Shown here in pieces: positions 1 through 5,141 of a stretch of DNA of 6,169 nucleotides (positions are counted from its first letter, which is position 1; the number at the start of each line of letters is the position of its first letter). This stretch comes from Planctomycetota bacterium. GTDB lineage: Bacteria; Planctomycetota; PLA2; JAEUHO01. The notes below the pieces were generated by a model. That model worked only from the letters and a program-made list of their open reading frames with translations. It ran no database searches and was not told the DNA's origin. A program made the translations under genes and the position numbers. The stretch is taken from the NCBI GenBank assembly GCA_024639415.1, contig JAHEIK010000243.1, positions 1 through 6,169 on the forward strand, read 5' to 3'.

Positions 1-69
1 GCAGGCGAGGGGTGCATCGCTTCGGTTGGCGCCGGTGGTGAACTGCTCCCCTCCACCCGCGGGCGCGCG

Positions 70-75
70 TAGGTT
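70..75 (+). promoter_or_regulatory. Possible -10 box for the beta-helix lipoprotein gene
   Basis: TAGGTT fits TA-N3-T and would place the transcript start near base 82, giving a leader of about 23 bases that contains the GGAG ribosome site at 91-94. No convincing -35 element is visible. The rest of bases 1-104 shows no gene I can support. One forward frame stays open from base 1 to a TAG at 70-72, too short and featureless to call as an upstream gene end. Confidence 0.25.
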
Positions 76-104
76 GAGGCTCTGGTCCCCGGAGTGAGAC
101 GGCC

Positions 105-2156
105 ATGCGCAACCTATTCGTGTTCACTGGCCTGTTGGCCGGCCTACTGCTCCTGGGCTGCGGGAGCGGCGACACGCTCATCGCGTCGCCGGTCATCGTC
201 ACCTCGCTGGAGGATCCCCTCGATCCTCCGGCCGGGGCGGTGACGCTGCGGATGGCGCTCGCCGCTGCGGCGAGTGGGGAGGCCATCACGTTCGATCCGT
301 CGCTGGACGGCGGCGTGATCGAGCTACAGCAAGTGGGGGATCCGCACTCCGTGCTGCGGGGCGAGGTCATGGGCATCCGCGACGAGCCGAGCGGGCCGGT
401 GTCGTACCTCGTGGGCTACTTCGACCGGGACTACGGACGGTCGGCACTCTATGCCCGCAAGATCGTCGTGATCGACGCGTCGGCGCTGCCGAACGGCATC
501 ACCGTGGCATGGCGCGGTGAGGAGGACGCACGCGTCCTGGCCGTATATGGCGACCTTACGATGACGGGGGTCACGATCACCGGCGGCAACAGCGTCACCG
601 AGGACATTTCCACGGAGAACGTCGAGGATCAGCCTTGGACCCTGGCGCGGGGCGGTGGCGTCGCCGTCTGGGGCCGAGCCCGGCTGGCCGGCTGCACCCT
701 GCACGACAACCACTGCGTGGGCGACTTCGACTCCTCGCGCGATCGCGGCGCATTCGGCGGCGGTCTCTACGCGAACATCGTCGAGATGACGGACTGCGTC
801 GTGGGCGGGAACACCGTGGTCGGCGCCGGTGCCGCCGGTGGTGGGGTCTTCTCCGTTGGTGGCGCCATCTCCCTGTTCACACTGTCCAAGCTCGAGCGCT
901 GCGCCATCAGCGGCAACAGCATCGCGGGTCTCTTCGCCTACGGCGCGGGCGTGTACTCCGATGGGGGCGGCATCGGCAACCGCAACACCCTCGAACTCAG
1001 GGACTGCACCGTCGCTCGCAACACGGTCCTGCCCGCCCCCGGGCTGCCGCCCTTCGTCCTGGCCCTGGGCTACTGGCGCGGCGGCGGCCTCTACATGTCC
1101 AACGGCTACATGCATCTGTGGGGCTGCACGGTGGTCGAGAACGAGACCTCCGGCTACCCGCGCACCGACAGCCTCAGCCGACCCAACCTGGCGGGCGGAA
1201 TCGCCGCCACGATCGGCAACGCGCACGCCGTCGAGGATCTCGTGACCGGCTTCTCCATCGTGGCCGGTAACGTCGTCCACGAACTCGGACCGGACGGCCT
1301 CCCCGCCAACACCTACGAGCACGACGTCTTCACCGGCTCGCTGCTGCACTTCAAGAGCCGCGGCTACAACTGCTTCGGCGCCCTCGACTTCGGTCAGATC
1401 CTCGTACCCGTGGGCCGTGAGAACTGGGAGACGCTCGTTCGGCGGCACTACCCCAAGGTCGGCGACCTCGATGGCCTCGACCTCGCGGAGGTCGTCGATC
1501 TCGACAAGGGGGTGACGCACCACGCGCACGTGCTCTCGGCGGGCGTCGCGTCCGGCACCCCCTTGGTGCTGCACTACGAGCCCAAGGGGCCTGCGGTCGA
1601 TGCCTTGCCCGCGGCGCCCTACGTCGTGAACGATGTCCTGGCCGACTACAGCGTTGCAGAAGGGGCCACCGACAACTTCCTTGCCATCGTGCTGGCGCGG
1701 CTCGAGGCCCACTACGGGCTGACCGATTTCGCGAGCGACCGGCAAGCCGCCTTCGAGGCTTTCCTCCAAGGCGTCGATCTGGACGACGAGACGGCGGGAC
1801 TCCAGCCCTATCTCGATCCTGAGGGGACTCCGATCCTCACGCTGGCGGGCACCCACTTCTTTGGACCCGCCGAGAGTTGGCCGAAGGAGCTGGCCAACCA
1901 TCCCTACATCCACTTCTGGCATCAGCTGGATGAGGCACTCGCAGCGGAGATGCTCCCGGGCATGGGGCCGGAACTGCTCGGTGACGCAGCCTGGGCCACG
2001 CTCTTCGCAGACGGCCCACTCACCGAGAACCCGGACATCACGATGAACATGGACACCAGTCCGGGCGACACCGCGATGCCGTCCCCGTTGGATCAGACGG
2101 GCGGCGCCCGGCCCGTAGGCGGCGGCGTGGACGTCGGAGCCGTCGAGAAGCGGTGA
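105..2156 (+). CDS. Beta-helix lipoprotein with choice-of-anchor-Q-like C-terminus
   Basis: 683 residues. The N-terminus is a lipoprotein signal: MRNLFVF, a hydrophobic stretch, then lipobox LLGC with Cys19 as the predicted lipidated residue; Gly at +2 suggests outer-membrane sorting. Residues about 31-75 (VTSLEDP..., TLRMALAAA.SGEAITFDPSLDGG) match the N-cap seen before secreted beta-helix proteins. Residues about 150-392 contain degenerate repeats: a GGG(V/L) turn followed by C-x4-N, with Cys at 197, 231, 266, 301 and 341 and Asn five residues after each, as in parallel beta-helix (PbH1-like) rungs. GPAVDA (495-500) and DQTGGARP...VDVGAVE (663-681) are the choice-of-anchor-Q-type closing motifs, separated by an unusual insert of about 160 residues. 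The start is supported by GGAG at 91-94, 10 bases before the ATG. Likely a surface or periplasmic structural or adhesin-like protein; no catalytic motif is visible and the ligand is unknown. A long antisense reading frame overlaps it and is taken as a codon-bias artefact. Confidence 0.88.
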   Translation: MRNLFVFTGLLAGLLLLGCGSGDTLIASPVIVTSLEDPLDPPAGAVTLRMALAAAASGEAITFDPSLDGGVIELQQVGDPHSVLRGEVMGIRDEPSGPVSYLVGYFDRDYGRSALYARKIVVIDASALPNGITVAWRGEEDARVLAVYGDLTMTGVTITGGNSVTEDISTENVEDQPWTLARGGGVAVWGRARLAGCTLHDNHCVGDFDSSRDRGAFGGGLYANIVEMTDCVVGGNTVVGAGAAGGGVFSVGGAISLFTLSKLERCAISGNSIAGLFAYGAGVYSDGGGIGNRNTLELRDCTVARNTVLPAPGLPPFVLALGYWRGGGLYMSNGYMHLWGCTVVENETSGYPRTDSLSRPNLAGGIAATIGNAHAVEDLVTGFSIVAGNVVHELGPDGLPANTYEHDVFTGSLLHFKSRGYNCFGALDFGQILVPVGRENWETLVRRHYPKVGDLDGLDLAEVVDLDKGVTHHAHVLSAGVASGTPLVLHYEPKGPAVDALPAAPYVVNDVLADYSVAEGATDNFLAIVLARLEAHYGLTDFASDRQAAFEAFLQGVDLDDETAGLQPYLDPEGTPILTLAGTHFFGPAESWPKELANHPYIHFWHQLDEALAAEMLPGMGPELLGDAAWATLFADGPLTENPDITMNMDTSPGDTAMPSPLDQTGGARPVGGGVDVGAVEKR

Positions 2157-2159
2157 TGC

Positions 2160-2193
2160 CGGGGGGCGTCGATCCCAGCGCTGCAGCCCCCCG
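2160..2193 (+). terminator. Possible GC hairpin after the beta-helix gene
   Basis: CGGGGGGC (2160-2167) and GCCCCCCG (2186-2193) are perfect 8-base inverted repeats around an 18-base loop, starting 3 bases after the stop codon of the lipoprotein gene. The position suits a transcript-ending hairpin, but no T-run follows, so an intrinsic terminator is not proven; an mRNA-stabilising 3' stem is an alternative. Confidence 0.35.
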
Positions 2194-2202
2194 CGTCGCT
2201 CG

Positions 2203-2208
2203 TACAAT
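2203..2208 (+). promoter_or_regulatory. Probable -10 box TACAAT for the small Cys/Lys-rich gene
   Basis: TACAAT differs from the sigma-70 consensus TATAAT at one base and lies between the hairpin at 2160-2193 and the next gene. The same 8-mer TACAATCC recurs at 3104-3111 before the transglutaminase-like gene. It predicts a transcript start near 2215. No good -35 element is seen. Confidence 0.45.
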
Positions 2209-2274
2209 CCCGCCCTGACGTTGCCCCGGCTCGAGATCGGCTGGCGGAGTGTGCGGAAGGAAACCCAGCTGGTC

Positions 2275-2409
2275 ATGACAAGCGCAAGCGGCTGCACCAA
2301 GGGCAAGAAGAAGCCCAAGCTCAAGGGCCACGACCCGAGCTTCGCCTGCAAGCGCTGCGGCTGGGCGGCTCGCAAGAAGTCGGCGCTCTGCAAGCCGAAG
2401 CAGCTCTGA
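2275..2409 (+). CDS. Small lysine-rich four-cysteine protein (possible zinc ribbon)
   Basis: 44 residues from the ATG at 2275, which has an AAGGAA ribosome-site-like sequence at 2258-2263. In-frame TTG (2221) and GTG (2251) starts would extend it to 62 or 52 residues but add a sequence with no recognisable feature. Thirteen of 44 residues are Lys or Arg. Cysteines are C7, C25-x2-C28 and C39, with H19 also available, so a single structural zinc site is plausible; the CxxC in ACKRCGW is the strongest hint. I do not recognise the family. It lies alone between a hairpin/promoter region and the lipoprotein-histone pair, transcribed in the same direction, 55 bases before the next start. A nucleic-acid-binding role would suit the charge, but that is inference only. 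Confidence 0.6.
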   Translation: MTSASGCTKGKKKPKLKGHDPSFACKRCGWAARKKSALCKPKQL

Positions 2410-2452
2410 TCCGCCGCTCGAACGAGGGGTGTCGTCCCCCCAAGATCCGGCC

Positions 2453-2458
2453 TACGCT
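2453..2458 (+). promoter_or_regulatory. Possible -10 box positioned for a leaderless lipoprotein mRNA
   Basis: TACGCT is followed by exactly six bases and then the ATG at 2465, so a start at +1 would coincide with the A of ATG. No ribosome-binding sequence precedes this ATG, which agrees with leaderless translation. The hexamer is a weak consensus match and no strong -35 is present. Confidence 0.35.
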
Positions 2459-2464
2459 GACGTC

Positions 2465-2809
2465 ATGAACTTCTTGAAGCTCGGTCTGTCCACGCTCGCC
2501 GTCCTCGTGTTGCTCACCGCCTGCGGAGGGCCCGATCCCAAGCCCGCGGAAGAGCCGGCGGGCCCGCTCGTGTCGAAGGCGAAGCCGAGCGCGGCGACGC
2601 TCGAGAAGCTTGCTGCGGCGGATCGGCTGGATGGCACCGAGGACAAGGTGATCTCGCGCTGTCCGTCGTGCAGCCTCATGATGGACGGCAAGCCCGAGTT
2701 CTCGTGCAAGATCGGCGAGTTCACGACGCACAGTTGCGCCAAGCACTGCAACGAGGCAGTCTGCGCCGATCCGGACAAGGTCTTCGCCACGATCGAAGCA
2801 ACCAAGTAG
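2465..2809 (+). CDS. Small lipoprotein with YHS/TRASH-like metal-binding Cys pattern
   Basis: 114 residues from the ATG at 2465. An upstream in-frame GTG at 2429 would add 12 residues in front of an otherwise ideal signal peptide, so the ATG is preferred. MNFLKLG, a hydrophobic core and lipobox LTAC give lipidated Cys20; a Pro/Lys/Glu/Ala-rich linker follows to about residue 50. The C-terminal part holds C66-P-S-C69-S-L-M-M, C81, H89-S-C91-x2-H94-C95 and C100, then ADPDKVF. This parallels the YHS/TRASH heavy-metal layout (CPVCGM ... FCSxxC ... xxPxxY), though the glycine of CGM is Ser-Leu here. The likely role is binding or sensing a transition metal in the periplasm; the metal is unknown. 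It has no obvious ribosome site and a possible -10 immediately upstream. Only 21 bases separate it from the histone-like gene, suggesting co-transcription. Confidence 0.85.
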   Translation: MNFLKLGLSTLAVLVLLTACGGPDPKPAEEPAGPLVSKAKPSAATLEKLAAADRLDGTEDKVISRCPSCSLMMDGKPEFSCKIGEFTTHSCAKHCNEAVCADPDKVFATIEATK

Positions 2810-2818
2810 CCCGTCAGC

Positions 2819-2826
2819 AAGGAGAG
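2819..2826 (+). promoter_or_regulatory. Ribosome-binding site deciding the GTG start of the histone-like gene
   Basis: AAGGAGAG in the 21-base gap after the lipoprotein stop codon. Its AGGAG core (2820-2824) lies six bases before GTG 2831. This fixes the GTG as the start, since there is no nearby ATG that would keep the basic N-terminal tail. Confidence 0.7.
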
Positions 2827-2830
2827 CGCT

Positions 2831-3064
2831 GTGGCCGCGAAGAAGAAGAGAGCGAGGAAGCGGACCAAGAAGGAGATCGTCCTCGCCAAGGTCTTCGAGG
2901 ACTCGAAGATCGAAGAGAAGTTCGAGGCGTACGGCGTCGAGATGGGCCCGAACTTCCCGCGGGCCTTCAGTACGTTCATCAACTACCACCTGGGGCAGGC
3001 AGCAGCGCGGGCCAAGGCCAACGGCCGCAAGGTCGTCGAGGGCCACGACATCATCATCTGCTGA
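2831..3064 (+). CDS. Putative bacterial histone-fold protein
   Basis: 77 residues from GTG 2831, with a good ribosome site. Residues 4-14 are almost entirely Lys/Arg (KKKRARKRTKK), a tail-like segment. Residues about 26-36 (KIEEKFEAYGV) could be helix 1. Residues about 42-65 (FPRAFSTFINYHLGQAAARAKANG) read as the long central helix. R66-K67-V68-V69 then matches loop 2, and E70-G-H-D73-I the start of helix 3. R66 and D73 are seven apart, as are R52 and D59 in archaeal histone HMfB (RKTIKAED), where they form the conserved Arg-Asp pair. AKANGR and HDI also resemble DUF1931-type bacterial histone-like proteins. The protein ends four residues after D73, so helix 3 is very short. Predicted to be a dimeric DNA-binding nucleoid protein. 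It appears to be the second gene of an operon with the metal-binding-like lipoprotein. Family assignment is by motif memory only. Confidence 0.78.
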   Translation: MAAKKKRARKRTKKEIVLAKVFEDSKIEEKFEAYGVEMGPNFPRAFSTFINYHLGQAAARAKANGRKVVEGHDIIIC

Positions 3065-3103
3065 GGCGTCCCGACCCTGATCGGCGCGCTGGAGCCCGGG
3101 CGC

Positions 3104-3109
3104 TACAAT
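3104..3109 (+). promoter_or_regulatory. Probable -10 box TACAAT for the transglutaminase-like gene
   Basis: TACAAT, within the repeated context TACAATCC, predicts a transcript start near 3116 and a leader of about 25 bases containing GGGGG (3129-3133), seven bases before ATG 3141. No -35 match at the usual spacing is convincing. Bases 3065-3140 hold no gene. Confidence 0.5.
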
Positions 3110-3140
3110 CCGCTTCCTTCGCGTCCCTGGGGGCAGCCAC

Positions 3141-4694
3141 ATGAGTTCATCGACCGGCCGGACAGGCCTGCGGGCCGGCGTCCCGTACGCAGCGGCGTTG
3201 CTCTCCCTCGCCCTGCTGTGCCTCGGCGGTGAGCCCGCGCGGGCCGACGAGCAAGGTGACATCCTCTCGAGCGTGCCGGAAGCCTGGCGGGCGGGTGTAG
3301 CCAGCGCACTCCGCGGCGGCAACGGCGCGGCGCTGCGAGCCAGCTACACGAAGCTGGGGGAGGACGAGCGCGAGGGCTGGGCGTTCTTGCTTGCCCACAT
3401 GCGGTCGCACCACCGGAGCAAGCTGACCGAGCCGCTGCTCACCGAGCACGTCACGTACGCCTACCGGGCGCGGCGCGAGCTGCCGTGGACGAAGGCGCTG
3501 CCCAAGGAAGTGTTCCTGCACTACGTGCTGCCGATCCTCTCGGGCGACGAACCCATGCAGGCCTGGCGCAAGCAGTTCTTCGACGACGTCGTGCCTCTGC
3601 TCAAGAAGAAGCGGGCGAAGACGCTGACCAAGGTCGCCCTGGAGGTGAACAAGTACTGCGGGCAGCGCGTGTCCTTCAAACCGACGCCGGCCGCGGACAG
3701 CGGGCCGCTGGATACCCTGAAGCGGGGCTACGGCCGCTGCGAGGAGGAGGGCATCTTCTTCAATGCGGTGGCGCGCTCTGTCGGCCTGCCCGCGCGCATT
3801 GCCTCGACGCCGTACTGGACGTTCAAGGCGAGCAACCACGCCTGGTGTGAGGTCTACATCGGGAAGGGCAAGAAGGGCGCGCGCAACTGGGGCTTCCTGG
3901 GTGCGTGCGAACCCGGCGGCAAGCTGAACAGTGCGTGGTTCGTGGGCGATGCGAAGCGGGCCGCACTGGTCCTCAGTCGCGCGATCGGGACCCCGGAGGG
4001 CGACAGCGTGCTGACCAACCGCGGTGGCTACTCCGTCATCAACTCGACGCGCTACTACACGAAGGTCTGCGCCATGACGCTGCGCGTGACCACGGCCGAG
4101 GGGGAGCCCGCCTCGGGTGCCCGCGTCACCCTCTACATCTTCAACGAGGTGGGCAACGAGCCGTACCTGCGTTCGGCGTTCGAGGCGGCTACGGATGACA
4201 AGGGCGGCTTCTCGTTCGATCTGGGTCCGGGGGACTACGTGGTTCACGCCCGCCAGGGCGACGAGAGCGGCTGGGCGGTCGCGTCATCGACACCCGGCAA
4301 GAAGGCCGAGTGCGCCATCACCCTTGGCAGCCCGGGCATCGACGCCACCGCCGAGCGCACGCGTGCGCCTGCGAGTGGCCTACGTCTTGAGCTCGGTGCG
4401 AAGGCGAAGGGCACGAAGGTCGCCGTCTGCGACCTGGACTCCTTCCCCTGGAAGCCGCAGACATTCGTGGACGTCGCCAAGGCGGGGGCGGATGTCGATC
4501 TGTCCTCGGGCCGCTACCTGCTGCAAGCCTGCCGGCGCAAGGGGGACGGCGAGCTGCACGTGGTGCTGGCCGCTGTCGAGGTCGTCGACGACCATGTGGT
4601 CAAGGTCGTGCTGCCGGGGGCCGCGAAGAAGAAGCGCAAGAAGCAGAGCGGGGCCGGCCCCGCACTGCACGTCCTGCGCTATCCGCGTCCCTAG
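3141..4694 (+). CDS. Exported transglutaminase-like protein with Ig-like C-terminal domain
   Basis: 517 residues. The N-terminal signal peptide spans residues 1 to about 35 (basic start, hydrophobic 15-30, then EPARADEQ with likely signal peptidase I cleavage after ARA or nearby; no lipobox). Residues about 40-190 are a mostly helical region of unknown type. Residues about 195-275 form the transglutaminase-like core: GYGRC200EEEG, then VGLPARIAST, then SNH233AWCEVYI, then GFLGACE257PGGKLNSAWF. C200 and H233 fit the catalytic Cys and His. The third position is Glu257 where Asp is usual, as I recall for a related group with a G..EP..L..aWF motif. Residues about 311-395 (MTLRVTTAEGEPASGARVTLY..., DDKGGFSFDLGPGDYVV) look like a carboxypeptidase-regulatory or Ig-like beta-sandwich. 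Residues 410-492 may be a second beta domain, followed by a KKKRKK tail. Possibly a periplasmic peptidase or protein-crosslinking enzyme; substrate unknown. It has its own probable promoter. Confidence 0.87.
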   Translation: MSSSTGRTGLRAGVPYAAALLSLALLCLGGEPARADEQGDILSSVPEAWRAGVASALRGGNGAALRASYTKLGEDEREGWAFLLAHMRSHHRSKLTEPLLTEHVTYAYRARRELPWTKALPKEVFLHYVLPILSGDEPMQAWRKQFFDDVVPLLKKKRAKTLTKVALEVNKYCGQRVSFKPTPAADSGPLDTLKRGYGRCEEEGIFFNAVARSVGLPARIASTPYWTFKASNHAWCEVYIGKGKKGARNWGFLGACEPGGKLNSAWFVGDAKRAALVLSRAIGTPEGDSVLTNRGGYSVINSTRYYTKVCAMTLRVTTAEGEPASGARVTLYIFNEVGNEPYLRSAFEAATDDKGGFSFDLGPGDYVVHARQGDESGWAVASSTPGKKAECAITLGSPGIDATAERTRAPASGLRLELGAKAKGTKVAVCDLDSFPWKPQTFVDVAKAGADVDLSSGRYLLQACRRKGDGELHVVLAAVEVVDDHVVKVVLPGAAKKKRKKQSGAGPALHVLRYPRP

Positions 4695-4729
4695 ATCAGG
4701 AGGCTGCGGCGCGCGGCCCAAGGGACCGG

Positions 4730-5038
4730 CTAGAACCCGCCGAGCAGGTCGATGAGCGCAATCAACAGCAGCATGCCGCCTACGCCTGTCAGGCACGAGA
4801 TGGCGATCGCGGCACCTACTCCCGACTTGAACCGCTCGCGGTGCCCGGCTTCGTAGAGGCCTCGGCCGAGACCGATGAGCCCGAGCAATGCGCCGATGCC
4901 GAAGATGACGGCGCCCTCTTCATTGCGCACGAGCAACGCGAACCCCATGACGACGAGCGACGCGATTGCGAAGCTCAGCGCGGCGCTCTTCTCCTCCGGA
5001 ATCGCGCCATCGGCCTCTGAGCGTTCTTCAGGGTCCAC
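4730..5038 (-). CDS. Small three-helix membrane protein of unknown function
   Basis: 102 residues from GTG at 5038. GTG at 5044, two codons earlier, would give 104 residues. Neither has a ribosome site, and 5038 is preferred because a TAGACT hexamer ends exactly six bases before it. The N-terminus is acidic and soluble (DPEERSEADG...PEEK). Three hydrophobic segments follow, at about residues 18-37, 42-61 and 73-99 of this version. The second loop (RGLYEAGHRERFK) is basic and the first is acidic, so the positive-inside rule predicts the N-terminus in the cytoplasm and the C-terminus outside. Gly-rich helices (GIGALLGLIGLGRG) suggest close packing. It resembles small DUF4190-like proteins in style only; I do not recognise the family. 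It is convergent with the transglutaminase-like gene (35-base gap) and divergent from the LOG-family gene. Confidence 0.78.
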   Translation of the reverse strand: MDPEERSEADGAIPEEKSAALSFAIASLVVMGFALLVRNEEGAVIFGIGALLGLIGLGRGLYEAGHRERFKSGVGAAIAISCLTGVGGMLLLIALIDLLGGF

Positions 5039-5044
5039 GCGCAC

Positions 5045-5050
5045 AGTCTA
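5045..5050 (-). promoter_or_regulatory. Possible -10 box for a leaderless membrane-protein mRNA
   Basis: On the minus strand this reads TAGACT. Six bases separate it from the GTG whose first base is 5038, the spacing expected if transcription starts on the start codon itself. If so, the upstream GTG at 5044 cannot be the start. Weak consensus match, no clear -35. Confidence 0.35.
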
Positions 5051-5111
5051 CGACTTCACGTGCTGCAACTCACCCCTGGACCCGCTGGGCCGTCATCCCG
5101 GTCGGCCTCGG

Positions 5112-5117
5112 TACCCT
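5112..5117 (+). promoter_or_regulatory. Possible -10 box for the LOG-family gene
   Basis: TACCCT fits TA-N3-T and would start the transcript near 5124. That leaves an 18-base leader containing the strong GGAGGAG ribosome site at 5130-5136. It shares the 91-base divergent region 5051-5141 with the opposite-facing membrane-protein promoter. Confidence 0.3.
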
Positions 5118-5129
5118 GGCGGCCCGGAT

Positions 5130-5136
5130 GGAGGAG
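5130..5136 (+). promoter_or_regulatory. Strong ribosome-binding site fixing the LOG-family start
   Basis: GGAGGAG lies five bases before ATG 5142. It rules out the much longer upstream reading, which is open back to 4875 but would run antisense through the membrane-protein gene and carries no conserved sequence. Confidence 0.75.
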
Positions 5137-5141
5137 ACGCC

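Noticed and set aside
1..72. Possible C-terminal end of an upstream forward gene (open from base 1 to TAG at 70-72)
   Set aside because: Only 23 codons, with no recognisable motif; too short to support a gene.
635..1270. 211-aa forward frame inside the beta-helix gene
   Set aside because: Extremely Arg-rich out-of-frame reading typical of G+C-rich DNA; the overlapping frame has real repeats.
324..2393. 689-aa open frame on the minus strand across the beta-helix gene and the small Cys-rich gene
   Set aside because: Translation is Arg/Val/Gly/Ala-rich low-complexity without domains or a ribosome site. It mirrors the codon bias of the forward gene, which has a signal peptide and clear motifs.
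2452..2982. 176-aa minus-strand frame with a hydrophobic segment, antisense to the lipoprotein and histone-like genes
   Set aside because: The Phe/Leu-rich 'membrane' stretch is the reverse complement of Lys codons (AAG/AAGAAG) in the histone tail. The forward genes have a lipobox, ribosome site and conserved motifs.
2321..3322. 333-aa minus-strand frame spanning three forward genes
   Set aside because: Arg-rich shadow with no motifs, crossing two probable forward promoters.
3147..4247. 366-aa minus-strand frame opposite the transglutaminase-like gene
   Set aside because: Composition is Arg/Val/Leu/Gln-rich shadow; the forward frame has a signal peptide and catalytic motifs.
4695..4729. GC-rich stretch between convergent genes as a terminator
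   Set aside because: Only short imperfect GCGC pairings and no T-run; not enough to call.
4117..4755. 212-aa forward frame overlapping the end of the transglutaminase-like gene
   Set aside because: Ser/Arg/Pro-rich out-of-frame reading with no family resemblance.
4875..5141. 89-residue N-terminal extension of the LOG-family protein
   Set aside because: It would be read antisense through the membrane-protein gene, has no conserved sequence, and a strong ribosome site stands directly before ATG 5142.
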